64,000 bases of DNA from Eutrigla gurnardus (taxonomy: Eukaryota > Chordata > Actinopteri > Perciformes > Triglidae), in contig OY741276.1 in the NCBI GenBank assembly GCA_963514095.1, positions 20,509,695 through 20,573,694 of the forward strand. Direction: 5' to 3'. Position 1 is the first letter of the stretch. Each line of letters opens with the position of its first letter. Under the pieces are notes generated by a model. The model was not told the origin of the DNA, did not search any database, and worked only from the letters and a program-made list of their open reading frames with translations. Positions 1-12,137 of this stretch are shown piece by piece. The translations under genes and the position numbers were made by a program.

Positions 1-3000
1 AGAAGAAAAGCAAACATTTGTAAGAAAGAAAAAAAAAAAGCTGTGTCGCCTGAAAGGCAACTGCTGCCTTCTTTTCCCATCCGGAGTTTCTTTTGAGATC
101 CTGAGGATAAAAAATGAGCCCGGATCCTGTCGTCTTGTCTCTGAGGACAACGATATAAAATGGCCCCTGGAAGGTGTTTATTCTTACAGGAACTCGTGCT
201 GGATGAATCACCAAACACATTTTCTGGCCCCCATCTTCACACAGCAAGACACAAATTAATTAGTCAGCCCTTTCATTTCTGGCACTTTTCATCCCGGAGA
301 CGGTGTGGCCATAAAAGACGCAAAAGGTATACCACTGAGTTTGCATGAAAGATGAATGAGAGAGAAGAGAAAAATGTAAAATTACCACAAACGAACACAA
401 CAGACCTCCACTTAAAGTGAAAGGGGTTCAAGTTTCACAAAACAGTGCACCATAAGAGATAACTCCAGCAGTTTCTGAACAATGACCAGGTCCTGCCAAA
501 CAAGTGAGACATGCACTTCAACGCATTCTAACAATGATCCTAAAATAAATTCTGCAATTCCCTCTTTAGCTCTGTGCAAAAAACTTTCAATGACTAAATT
601 ATCTGGGTAGTTGACTGATGTTGAATTTCTAAATTTCATTTTAAACTGAGCTGCATGTTGAATCAGTAACGCTACGTCTAGTTCTATTTCCTCACTCCTA
701 CCATTATTCATCTTGGACAAATCAGGTAAATCTACAGGTCTCTACCAATCCAGTTACTGTGATTTATTGTTCCTTTGTTTTTCTCTTTTCTTGTAAAGGG
801 TTTACTCCATTTCCTTTTTTCAATTAGTTTATTCAGTAACTGTTTTTTTTCTTCTTTTTATCTCTTTGGACACACACTACTAAAATAAAATTAAACGTTG
901 TCTAAAACTTCTTAAGTAACTGCATAAACACCTTTTTTTTATAAATGACAAAAACTTTTTAACAAGGAAACAAAGGTTAATTGATCGAAAGCACCTGAAA
1001 TCAGGCTCAACAACCCTCAACCCAGCCTGGATAAGCCAAATTTCCATTTTTTTCAGTTTTTTGAAAAATGTAAAATAGAAATACAAACTGGATAAGATAA
1101 GATAATATGTTATAAGTCCCAGAGTGAGGATCCAGCAAAAACAAATCACTCCAAGAGTCCATGGCCACATTTCAAAATCAATCTTTGGACATGTTTGTGA
1201 GATATCTTTCAATCAAATACAATTATTGCCAGATTTAATGACAATAAGTTAAGGCCTAGTATCGATAACATTAATCAACATTATTCAAGCATCCATCTAT
1301 CTCAGCATTTATCTGAGATGACACAAGAAGGAATCTGAAACAGTCACAGAGGCTGCATTCATTTGTTCAGAGTTGTAAACATGTTGTGAATAACATCATA
1401 TCCTGAAGATACAAATCTGAATATGAGGTGTATGAAATAATTTAAACACTTTCTTATTAATTCTCTTATTAATTTGGGGGTTTGGCACAAGTATATTCAG
1501 AGTCACAAGGATAAAAAAAAAAAAACAGTCCACTAATGAACACAGTTTGAATGTCAGAATGTAGAACAGGAGACTCATTAGCCAACATGACAAGAATGCA
1601 GCATTATGCAGAATGAATGGCAAAGATGGGAACGTTTCTCATGTTTACAACTGACAGCTGTTTGTGGTGTTGCTGGTCTGTCCTGAAATGATGGACTGGT
1701 TGGTGTGACGCATCCATGTTTGTTCGGTTTCCAGGCCAATTCCTTCTCGCTGCCAAGGTGTCCAATAAGGCAGCTTGGTCAGTGCTGCTTGGCGTCTGTC
1801 ACCGGCATTTGTGTGTGATGCACACATGCATTATGGTTAGAACAACAGACATAGTATAAAGCAGAGGTCTAATCAGAGTAATTTAACAAAACCTATGTGG
1901 GAGTTCAGGAGCCTACATGATAAATATGCTGCATCACACATACTGTAGTCTCTATTTTTAACCCAGAATATTGAACTTCATATCCACAAAGTTGTAGAAA
2001 GTTTTGGAACAGAACTCACAGCAAACTGAACCTGAACATCAGCACATTGTATATCAGTGCTTTATGTATTACATCCTGCCAATCTTCTCCTATTCCTCAT
2101 GAATTCTAAGAGAAGAGTGTTTGGAAATCTGTCGTTTAGTTGTACCTCGAGCCGTCACCGTGACAGTTCCTTGGCTTGGCGCCTGTTGAATTGGCAGAGG
2201 AACTTCATTGTTGTCCCAGTGCAAATCCCAGATAATGGGAAATGAGCATTTGCCCAGTTTGCTTAGCAGTTATCCTCCCCGGTAATGTGTTTGAGGAAGT
2301 GGGGACGGCAGGTGGCAAGTGACTATGACGCTTGATAATTGAACATTTTATGGACCAACTTCCTTTTTAATTTGAACATCCCACCGGCACCACAACCTTT
2401 TGTTGTCCATAATACCATCTTGGTGACCTGCCATTAATGACTTTAAATACAACAACACTCCACAGTTGTTGTTTTAAATAAACAGATGAATTAAGCATGG
2501 ATGGTGTTTGCCATGGCAGGAAACGGCATCATTTACACAACTCTACCCAGTGGGGATTTAGTAGGAAAAAAAGAAGTATCGCAGCCACTCTGAACTAAAA
2601 TTTGACACAAAATCACTCTTTTTTAAAAATCCGACAGAGATTAGGCAAATGTTTGCATCCACAATATTAACAGCCCACCTCCCCCACACTTCTACCTTGG
2701 CCAGCAGTGTGCATCACATTTGTGTCCTATATTATACAGACCCACCTTTTAATATTCACAAGGAATCCTCAGAGTGGATGCTTGGAAATAACTTTATTCA
2801 GACTCCAACTGCTGTATAATTCTAAATCTCAAAATGCAATTAACACAGGGGCCAGCCCTATTATTTCTTGGCAGTCGTAGAGTACTGCTCCGAAATGAGA
2901 AGATTGGCTGATACGAGGAGCCGTAAGATATCCTGTGTATATTAGGTGCGGTATTTACTGCTTGCACCTGGAATTGTGACTGCGGGGGAGGGGAGGGGAG

Positions 3001-3310
3001 GTCTACATTCCTGTTGCGGTCTATGGTGGTTGATTCATCTTCCTTCCTGAAGGGTTATGTGGTTGTCACCGAAGAGGAAATCATTATTGAGTTACCAGGA
3101 AGCATATATTGAGCCTAATTTAATGGTGTAATGCTGCTGAGCAGTGTGAAGCATGCAGATTGTTGGTTGTATGGTAGCTAGGCTGCATTTCATTTTCAAG
3201 TAATTATTTTCATAATGAAAATGTTATCATCATCCACTTAAATCCCCAAACTTCTGCTGCAAATGAGAAAAATATCCCATTCCCTTTAAAAGAAATACTG
3301 TATAGTTGAT
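1..3310. other. Non-coding stretch, nothing recognised
   Basis: AT-rich sequence with stops in all frames. The open stretches are short, lack domain motifs and look like chance. I see no repeat with recognisable termini, no RNA gene and no splice-bounded exon that I would defend. Confidence 0.6.
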
Positions 3311-3520
3311 CCTACCTAGGGGGCAACATCCGGTTCTGAAAAGTGAAGCCAAAGCTGAAGCGCCTTAAACTTGCAAGAGCAGGTCCTCTTCACGGAGCAG
3401 GCCACCAGGTTTCAACAGTAGTTCAGGACGGACAAAACCAAGCACTGGACTCTAGATAGGGCCATTCACATTTTCGTGTTTTCACATTGGCCACCTTAGT
3501 CCGCTTGGCACGCAGGAGAA
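3310..3520. repeat. Fragment of a dispersed fish repeat (family A)
   Basis: The left part, around 'CCGGTTCTGAAAAGTGAAGCC' and 'GCGCCTTAAACTTGCA', matches sequence near 28,180-28,215 (plus strand) and, in reverse complement, 14,360-14,420. That gives three diverged copies of one family in the window. No terminal repeat or target duplication is visible here, so the boundaries are approximate and the class is unknown. Confidence 0.5.
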
Positions 3521-3930
3521 TTAAGTTTCAGTTGTTTACCATCTGCAACGTTAGTGATCTTACAGTCTTGACCTTTAAATGAGGTCATGATTTTGTGTGT
3601 TTGCAGCTCTTCGGAGAGACAATTAAAATATAGTCGGTCAGAGAAAGCTGGACTAGCCCTTATTACATCTCTTATTCTCTTTGGAGTAATCCGATCATGC
3701 TTCCCAATTATGATTCCAAAATAACGAATCAAGAAAGAACAAAGCCATTACTCGCACCGAGACATACAACAGGTATGAATAGCAGCTGTGATGTGGTTGC
3801 TCACAGGCCAAAGAAAACCATTCGGGCCACAATTCACATTCATTCTCTCGCTACAAAATAGCTTGAGGCAAAATCTCAAATTAAATATAAATAACGACTG
3901 TGTCTTCTGGACAAAAACAATGGCAAAACA

Positions 3931-3939
3931 AGAGAGGGA

Positions 3940-4023
<84 letters not shown>
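3931..4023. repeat. (GA)n microsatellite
   Basis: About 93 bp of nearly pure AG/GA dinucleotide, slightly interrupted at the left end by GGG, followed by a short (CTT)n run. Open frames through it on both strands encode only Arg-Glu or Ser-Leu repeats and are not genes. Confidence 0.97.
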
Positions 4024-4026
<3 letters not shown>

Positions 4027-4590
4027 CTTCTTCTTCTTTGTTTCCAAAGGTTTCATTACCACCAACTACTGGATTTCAATTCTAGTCTTACCTGCGTCCT
4101 TACATGCCTTTTCTTAGATTTAGCCCTGATTATTTCCATCTGCTGTACTCCCTCAGTTGGCCTCCCACGCTGCATGATTCCCTTTGCAAAGAAGACACTG
4201 CGGAAAAGCTCAACACGTTCTCACTCCAATGTGTCAAATAATGCAGCGTGGTCGGCTCCAAAGTTTCAACCTATGAGGCTCTACTTACCCCTCTAGCGTC
4301 ACTTTTGTCACACCATGTCAATGTACGCTCGTTACATGCAGTGTCTTTTCAAAATACTTCCATCTTCACAAGAAGTTAGGTTAAGACAATAAAACCACTC
4401 AGTTAGGTTGAGGGACGGAGCTTGTTGACGTTAAGTTCACTGACCAATAGTGTATATTGAATAACGGTATGTGACACCAGCATGATTCAACATTTGATCT
4501 GGTTTTGCACACAAACAACAGTCTCTTTCACCCCAGCCCAGGGATTTCTAAGTAAGTGGTGTAGTTTGGCTCTGTGTGAGCCCTATCTTT
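4024..4590. other. Non-coding stretch, nothing recognised
   Basis: No coding, RNA or repeat signature recognised between the GA tract and the AT-rich repeat block that follows. Confidence 0.5.
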
Positions 4591-5645
4591 CTTTTTTTTT
4601 TTTTTGCTTCATTTTTGGGTGAATTTTTGCAAAGCCGCATGTGAGTCCTCATGCCTGCCAGCTCGGCCCCTAACGGAGATAATTATCTTATCGCAACAAC
4701 AAATTTAGTTGCTCATGATAACGTATTAATTATCTTGTAAACACAACATAGTCCCTGTCTAGATTACAAATGAACATTATAATTATCTCATCACCTAAAT
4801 AAAAGGAATGTCCTCATCTGAAATGAAATCATTCATTAAGCTGTCTTATACGGGGAAATAACCACAATGTCAAATCCTTTATTGACCCCTGATTGATTAG
4901 AGCAATGGACTGCACAATGGCTGAAGTAGCAGTGACCATATCTAATTCTGACTTCTCTCCATCAGCAGGGATTTCATTGTCAGTGTCTGCAGTGTTTACT
5001 TTAGTAGGGCTCAGCCTCCCTGTTTCAACCAGCGTTCACTTCCATTCATGTTGAAACTGAAATTCACACAAGCTTGACTCAGCCAATCGTTGGCCTCCTT
5101 TATACTTTGGTTCGGCACTCTGAGCTATCAATCATAACAGAGCCAAGACAGCCATTGGGTTGAATGTTGTTACGCCTGGAAAAATAGTTCCTTACAAGAA
5201 CTGAATTTTGAACTGGAATTTGAGCTAAGAGGGTTTTAATAACAAGGTGAGTTTAAACTATTGATAAACATTTTCAGGTACACTCTGTAACTTTAATGAA
5301 TATGGACAAAATGTAAATAAATAAAACATCTCAAAAATCACGCAATTTTGCTAAACATGGTAGAGGTTTATGTAAGCTACATGCCGAGGTTGTCGATTGG
5401 ACAATGGCATGTAGTAACACTGGTATGGTGCTTTAAGAAAGAAAGACTGACTAGTTATTCCCAAACTTTACTGATGTGTTTATATAAAGAGATAGAGATA
5501 GATAAGAGGATGATATAACATCTCATTAACTCATGATAGCAAGATAATTATCATATTCTCAGAACCAACATCCTTTCATCTCAATAAACCTGTTTTGTAA
5601 TCTCGAGATAACATTTAATCATGATTCTGAGCCAACAAGATTTTT
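4590..5645. repeat. Composite of decayed dispersed repeats (includes family B copy)
   Basis: The outer parts (about 4,660-4,810 and 5,510-5,640) are rich in 'GATAATTATC'-like and 'ATCTCGAGATAA'-like palindromes, as in a decayed AT-rich element. The middle contains a segment around 4,975-5,055 ('TTTACTTTAGTAGGGCTCAG', 'CATGTTGAAAC') that recurs near 53,808-53,890. I infer two dispersed repeats, one possibly inserted in the other. No clean target duplication was found and the boundaries are approximate. Confidence 0.4.
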
Positions 5646-6329
5646 TTTAACGACTTCTATGCTAATTCAATTTCCAGAGTTTATACTTTATGTAAAAGCA
5701 GAATTGATATTGCTACACAAGCATCTGTCAGTATCTGATAGAGGGGAAACGTTCACCACAAACAGAAACAGGATTTGAAGGGAAAGAGAAGATAAGTGGA
5801 CTGTAGGGATAAGCAGTCTATTTTGTTATTTCATCACACAAGCACATATCACACACACGGATGCACACAAACACACACACAAACACACAAGCTCATCATT
5901 TTCATTCAGCAGTGCAGAAACGGTGTTCTTTCCTATTAATTACAGAAGAGATAAGATGTCTCTCTGCCTTTAATTAAAATGGGAGGGTGCAGGGCCGTAG
6001 TCAGGGTTTAGAAATTAGTAAGGTCCAGAATTTTTTCTTTAATGGATGGAGGTTATTTACTGCATTTCTGGAAGAGCAAAAGTCATACCAAAAAGACAAG
6101 AGTGTGTGTGTTTGTGTGATGTTTGGTTGAAGAACACACTAACTACAGGCTGATAGGCTCCCTTGTGTTGATTTCCTGCATACATCATGGTCCCTCCACT
6201 TCTTCACTTCTTGGCTCACTGAACTTACATAAAATAAGAAAGACAGATGCAGAGACACATATATGATTAGTGCAAATGTGACAGGGACATCTTGGTATAA
6301 TAATCTTCACAACATGCATTACCTTTTGG
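5646..6329. other. Non-coding stretch, nothing recognised
   Basis: Contains a short impure (CA)n run near 5,850-5,890. No gene or element recognised. Confidence 0.5.
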
Positions 6330-7004
6330 AGGGCTAGTTGGATCCTCCTGTGGCCAGAGTCACCCCACCGCCTGAGAACGCTCTCCTTGTCAATTTTCAC
6401 TTTCCAGTGAACATACATAAGTGTACTGTGAGCCGTTCATTGGACATGCTGGCTCTGAGCCATGTTTTGAGCCTTCACAAGGCAGAGAATGACCTTTCGC
6501 AGGAACATGTTGTCACTGGAAGTGTTAGAAACATTTTCCACATTCATTTTATGTTGGGAAAGAAGGCCGTTTGTGTTGCTTGCAGAGTTTCAAAGCTGAT
6601 GTAGGCAGGGACTCAATTTCCGAATGAAACTTGTGCCTCCAGCGTTTTATTTCCTGCTCCACTGTGTCTGGGTGACGTAGGTCTTCTCTGTACCACTCTA
6701 CCAGCTCTTCCTCCCTTTCTTCCATCCACGTTTTGAGAGCTTTTGGTACCAGGTATGCTGCTAGCATCGCAGGTTCATTCCTTTGAGAGAACCTGGCATC
6801 AAGCTCACTAGTGATGTGGAATATGGAAGGATAAAATACATTTACCCTGTAGTGGTCTTCCAGTGACTCTGTGGGTACCTTAGGCCTGTAGTTCTGCTTC
6901 ACAGATATTCTCTGCTTGGCTGGGACCATATCGACAGAGTTGGCCAGGGCTGTGGCCACCCCGGTGACCTCATAGCTGGCTACAGCCATGGGATGGTGGT
7001 TCAA
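6330..7004 (-). pseudogene. hAT-family transposase, C-terminal half, broken
   Basis: The minus strand carries the end of a hAT-type transposase of the kind related to THAP12/ZMYM1-like proteins. The open part (7,004 down to 6,549) includes 'VPTESLEDHYRVNVFYPSI', then 'ELDARFSQ' and 'YREDLRHPDTVEQEI', which fit the segment before the dimerisation domain. Further downstream, in another frame, about 6,420-6,510 reads 'CERSFSAL', a stop, then 'RLKTWLRASMSNERL', which is the hallmark hAT C-terminal dimerisation motif. A third frame (about 6,335-6,415) gives 'DKESVLRRWGDSGHRRIQL', a typical end. At least two frameshifts and one in-frame stop make it inactive. The N-terminal THAP/zinc finger region and the DDE-like catalytic half are absent here. 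Terminal inverted repeats were not found. The family assignment is from motif recognition only. Confidence 0.72.
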
Positions 7005-10000
7005 TATGAAATGCGTGGGTGAGTTTTAACCCTCATGAATATGCTCAGCTCTCTCCTAGCTTTAAAAGTTAACAATGTTAACCTGATATGGAAGCACTGG
7101 TCAATTACAGTAGTAATAGATTAAAGCATACAAAGGTGTTTAATAGACTGGAATCAAATGGAAATCTCTAGAACAGGTTATGACATTTTAAAATAGACCA
7201 GATCTGCTGTATGAAAATTACATTTGAAAAGCCTGAAATTACTTAACTAGGAATGTCAAATAATAAAAAAACTAATTTCACCTATGTTATATAAGATAAC
7301 AAAATTGAAATGCTATTCAACAGTCCTGTGTTTCGAATGAAAGAGAGAACTTGTAATACCATATCTAAGTGCTTTTCCTCTGGCTACAGAAGATGAGTGG
7401 ATCGGCTCACAACAGAAAGCATTCATCAGTGTTCAGTGGCACTGGAGTGGAAAGTCAGCACCAGTAAATAACGTCCTATTTCTTTAGGGGGGTGCACTTT
7501 CACATGTGAAAAGTGCAAAGTTTGGTGAATCAGTGGCCTCATTGCTGATTTGTTATTTTATTGTATTCTGTTAGCTGCTGCCAATACAATACGTTACATA
7601 AATTGCATTCTCCATATTTCACTTCTCAGTTTGAAGACTACATGTGGCTGCCATTTTTTAGGGTGGTGAAAAAAACTGCAGTTCTTTGAATGACCTGACT
7701 ACAATGGCTGACTACAAAATCTGTCAACGATGACACTCAAAGAAAGTAGGATCACCAAAGTTATTAGTGTTAATCCTGAGGGAGAAATGAATGTCTCCAA
7801 ATCTGATGGCTATCCACTCATTTCACTTAGTGGTACACGGAGCTTGACACAAACAAGACAATAAAAACCCAAATAAAGATCAATCAATCATTAAAAATCT
7901 GCTCAACAGATAAATTAAATTTTTTTCAACTTGAATTTATAATGTTCACCGGTATCATGTATAATAATTTTGGGGCAATGAAGGTTGCAGGAGTAGTTTT
8001 CTCTTCCGTTGTTCTTTTGTTCTTTTGTAAATGGTTCCCAGGGTGGGATGTCACACATGAAGAGTAAACAAGAGCAGGCTCACTTCACACTCTAGTTAGT
8101 TGTAGTGAAGGGCAAAGTTGACAGGGGGGGGTAATATTAAAATCAATCGCAGGTCTGAACTGATCGATCCGCCTCCCCTCCTCCCTCCACAGACACAGCA
8201 ACTCATGCAGCAGTATGGATCAGCTGTCGTCGGGGAGATTTGTGGCCTTCTCTTTCTGTCTCTCTTGCAACCATCATCAATGAAAGTATGACGGCAGGAC
8301 ATTTTTTATGAGCACAGATGGCTCAGCTTTCATCCATATTTGTCTTAATAACTATTGACTTTATTGTGAGTCTCAGTTCATTTTTTCTCATTTTGCGATT
8401 TGACCAATAAAGCATCTACAGCAGGATATGATGAGATAAAAAACCTGCAGCTACAGGGGCCGATCACGTCGGGCCGCATCGCCCACAAAACCTCTGTTTT
8501 CCTACGGGCCATATTTGTGGACGGAGTCGCACCACTTGTCACTGTCACACTTGGACAGGCAGCCAATGAAAATAAGCAAGAGTCGGGCTTTACTTCACGA
8601 GTTCCTTCCCGTTTCCATGTCATAGATGTTACAGGTTAGCTATACAAATAAGACCATTTTATAATCTTCCATCACTGTGATTAAGGTTTAAGCACATGAT
8701 ATTCTCATTTAATATTGGTGAGTGATCGTCAACACTTAGTAGCAGGAAACAAACAGAGGTCTCAGTCCCACGCTCCGTTGACACAGCCATCCATCCCAAC
8801 ATCCTTCATGAGACCTTTCACAGCCGCGCTTTATTTCTTCCATTACCCTTTAGACACACACGGTTCCTGTCAAGCAAACGTAGGTCATTTTGGCATTCAA
8901 ACAAATGACGTACTTGTCTAGTGAGGACGGTTTCCTTTCTAGTGACTGTCAGTCAGTGTAGATGTACAGTGGATGTCAACTATTTTACTGTTTCATAGAA
9001 AAAGAAGAATATAATTGCAGCTCAACCAAAGGCGTTTGAAGGAATAATCAAATAGGAGCGACATCAGAACCCACACCAGAAGTTATTATGACTGCCTGTC
9101 ATCTGTGAATCTCGAATATCACTATATGAATGCAGTTGTGCTTATTTAATATCATATGCTTGATTTTAACAATGAAAAATGGGTTCAGGTTCAGATAGGA
9201 GCAGGTTGGGTCATACCTGTCATGGCTCATTCAATATTGTTTCTGATTAATAATATATTGTAAAATATATTATATTGCATAGTTTTCTATCCATCTATTC
9301 ATATCAAAACATATATTAAGGCATTATTATCTGATTAAGATAGTGGTTCCCAGCAATTACACTGTATAAACATTTGGTTCAACACTAGAATTAATTAAAT
9401 ACATAAATAATGAAATACTTATTTTGCACATCAAAACACCTGTGGGGCGCCATAGCTGTTTTTTTTGTTTTGTTTTGCTGAAATCCCAAAAGCCTGAAGT
9501 TTTCGATATCCCTGTGTCTTCTGCTAAAGTATTTATTCCAAACAAACTCTGGATGTTCTTTCTGGAGTTGTAACATGCATCATTTCTGTTTAGCAGAGCA
9601 GCGTCTCTGAGAAACACCTCGTTTGATGAATTTAATCTGCACACTTCACACCAGGTACCGCAGTCGGTGTTAACTTTGCTCATTAAAAAAATATCAGTCA
9701 TAAAACTCCAGCTTTGATTCAGACACATTGTCATGAAATAAGTGAAATGTTGGGATTTGTTCACAAGCTCTCCGCTGCTTCAAAACATTTACTCTATTTT
9801 CCACCCTCGGATACAGATTAGTTTCTCTGTGATCTTCTACCAACCACTGTGAGCTCAATGGGGCTTTGCAATGTCTGTCGTGCTTAAGAAGATATTGCAA
9901 ACAGTGGGTGAAAAAAAATCCTTACAATGGCAGTGACTTTTTTTTTTTTTTTTTTTGCAGAAGAAGCTCTCCAGGAGTGAAAAAGCCAAAGATTTACTCT

Positions 10001-11143
10001 TAAAGGGACTCAGTGCCCTTGTGTGGGAGCGAGTTAGTCGTATCTTCGCGGCGAGTTCTTCGGGAGGAGATAAGGCGTCCTGCCTTTCCTAACGCCTCGT
10101 CTCTGACAGGACCTCCGGAGAACTGGAGTCAAATCTCAATCAGCCCTGCTGGCTGCTGGGAAATACCTGGGGAGAGGAAGAAAATCGATGCCTGGCCCGG
10201 TTTCCTGAACACCTAGGAGGTTTTTCATTTGATCTCTATCACTTCTCATTAACTTCAAAATATGTTTCAGAGACTTAACGTCGGCGAGGCGCCGTCCCCT
10301 TCGCTGAATCTCTCAAGGTGTCGCAGCTTGAATTCAAACAAGCTTTTGCATTTTCCTCAATCATGCAGCATCAACATCCCTGCTCCATCTCCCTTTTTGC
10401 TCCATCGGTGTACATTGAGATGCCAAATCCTTGACATTATATTAATCTTCCATTATTGAAATTGCTGCTGCTGAAAGCCAGGTTTTGCACCACGAGCACA
10501 CCATCATCATAACAGAGAGGAAGAACTGTGAGGATTCGTGCAGAGCAAAGCGACAGGAACAGAGAAAGCGACCCTACTGTGAGAAGAGCAGCTGACACTT
10601 AACACAGGTCTGCATGTGGTTTCACACTTTTAATGGCAGGGTTTTGAGTAAACACGAGGTTACATGTGCTTTGTCGGGAATATGTCCACCCATATTCATT
10701 ATAATGTTCAATAATGACACCATTACAATTACAACCCGTAAAAAGTTCTTTGTAGAAGTGAAACAGTGTCTTAATAATACCATCACTGTGTAAGAACCAC
10801 ACACACGTGGTTTCTAAAGGCCATTTATGAGTTTAATTTTCTTCCAGGTATGATTAATTCCCAGAATAGTTTAATCTGCTCTGACAGTGTAGATGCAGGC
10901 GTTTTAGCTCTTTACCACCGGTCAGGATCGTTCCCAGCAGAGCCAGGGGAGCTAACAGTCGAATCAACGTGTTGCAGGAAATGGTAATGTGGCATTTACT
11001 CAAATAATGAAACCCCCTCTAAAATCCACCACCACAATTTATGCAAATGACTTGTAAAAGCACACTTTAAAGAAGTAAATCCTTAAATAGCCGAATAAAG
11101 TCTTTTGTGAAGTGAGGGGAACAAAGCTGCCTGCCATTGCATC

Positions 11144-11146
<3 letters not shown>
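7005..11146. other. Non-coding stretch, nothing recognised
   Basis: About 4 kb with only short open frames. The pair of overlapping frames on opposite strands at 8,378-8,639 has no motif I know. A poly-T run lies near 9,938-9,956. No element termini or RNA gene recognised. Confidence 0.5.
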
Positions 11147-11194
<48 letters not shown>

Positions 11195-11253
11195 TGTGTG
11201 TATGGGGGTTAGTTATGTCTTCATACACACATACACACACACACACACACACA
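11147..11253. repeat. (TG)n followed by (CA)n
   Basis: A (TG)n tract at 11,147-11,200, with a short CGCG interruption, is followed about 25 bp later by a (CA)n tract at 11,225-11,253. The two are self-complementary and could pair as a hairpin. Confidence 0.95.
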
Positions 11254-11547
11254 GAGTTACACACTGCAACACACGCTGTGAGTCTTTGCTGAAACTAATC
11301 CTGTTACAGCGTCTGGAAATGTGTCTGCACTCATGCACTGTAACCTTGATTTTGCTGAGACAGAGTTGCCCCGGTTACAAAATCAGCTTTTCCTTTTTTT
11401 TAACCTTTTTTTCTCTCTTTTTCTTTGTCCTTATTTTATCTACAAGTGGCATGCGGTTCTCATCACTGGGCATCCTTATCAATGGCTGTCCAGAGCCCCA
11501 CCCCACTTACCATCCATGGCCCTGGGACCAAGTGCACCGGATGATTT

Positions 11548-11671
<124 letters not shown>

Positions 11672-12137
11672 GCCTCCATGGTTATGTGCCTATGAGAGGC
11701 TGAGGGGTTGAAATAAGGTGATGGGAAGACTTTGTGGTTGAAGGCTTTGCACCATTTCTCACCTTAATCGTTCAACTCAGCTGCAGCTGCACAGGAGTGC
11801 AACAATAAAACGATTCACGAGAGGTCACAATGAAATATCTACACCCAGTCACACTTGACAGCACACTCTTCACCACTTTGACAACATACATTTTGTATAT
11901 TTCACGAAGAAAAAAATTGATTTATGCTGCAGGTCATGCAGAACCAAAAGTAAAAACAAGTTGAAACCCTTACAAATGAATGACCCTTAGAAATAACCTC
12001 GTCACCTTGAGACTTTGTTTTTCACGCATGCCCGTTTTTAACATATAAAAAAATGCATCCATTCTCCTATATAAAACTCTAAATAATTTGAGTAATATAA
12101 TCCAGTTTGCAATTATCTTTTATAAAATATTTCCATT
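11672..12137. other. Non-coding stretch, nothing recognised
   Basis: AT-rich flank between the AC microsatellite and the LINE tail. No features supported. Confidence 0.5.

Noticed and set aside
3748..4117. Open frames on both strands across the GA tract
   Set aside because: They exist only because a dinucleotide repeat has no stops; the flanking residues show no domain.
8378..8640. Possible exon (overlapping frames on both strands, with ACAG/GTTAGC-like end)
   Set aside because: No recognisable domain, and a single GT after the frame is not evidence; both strands are equally open.
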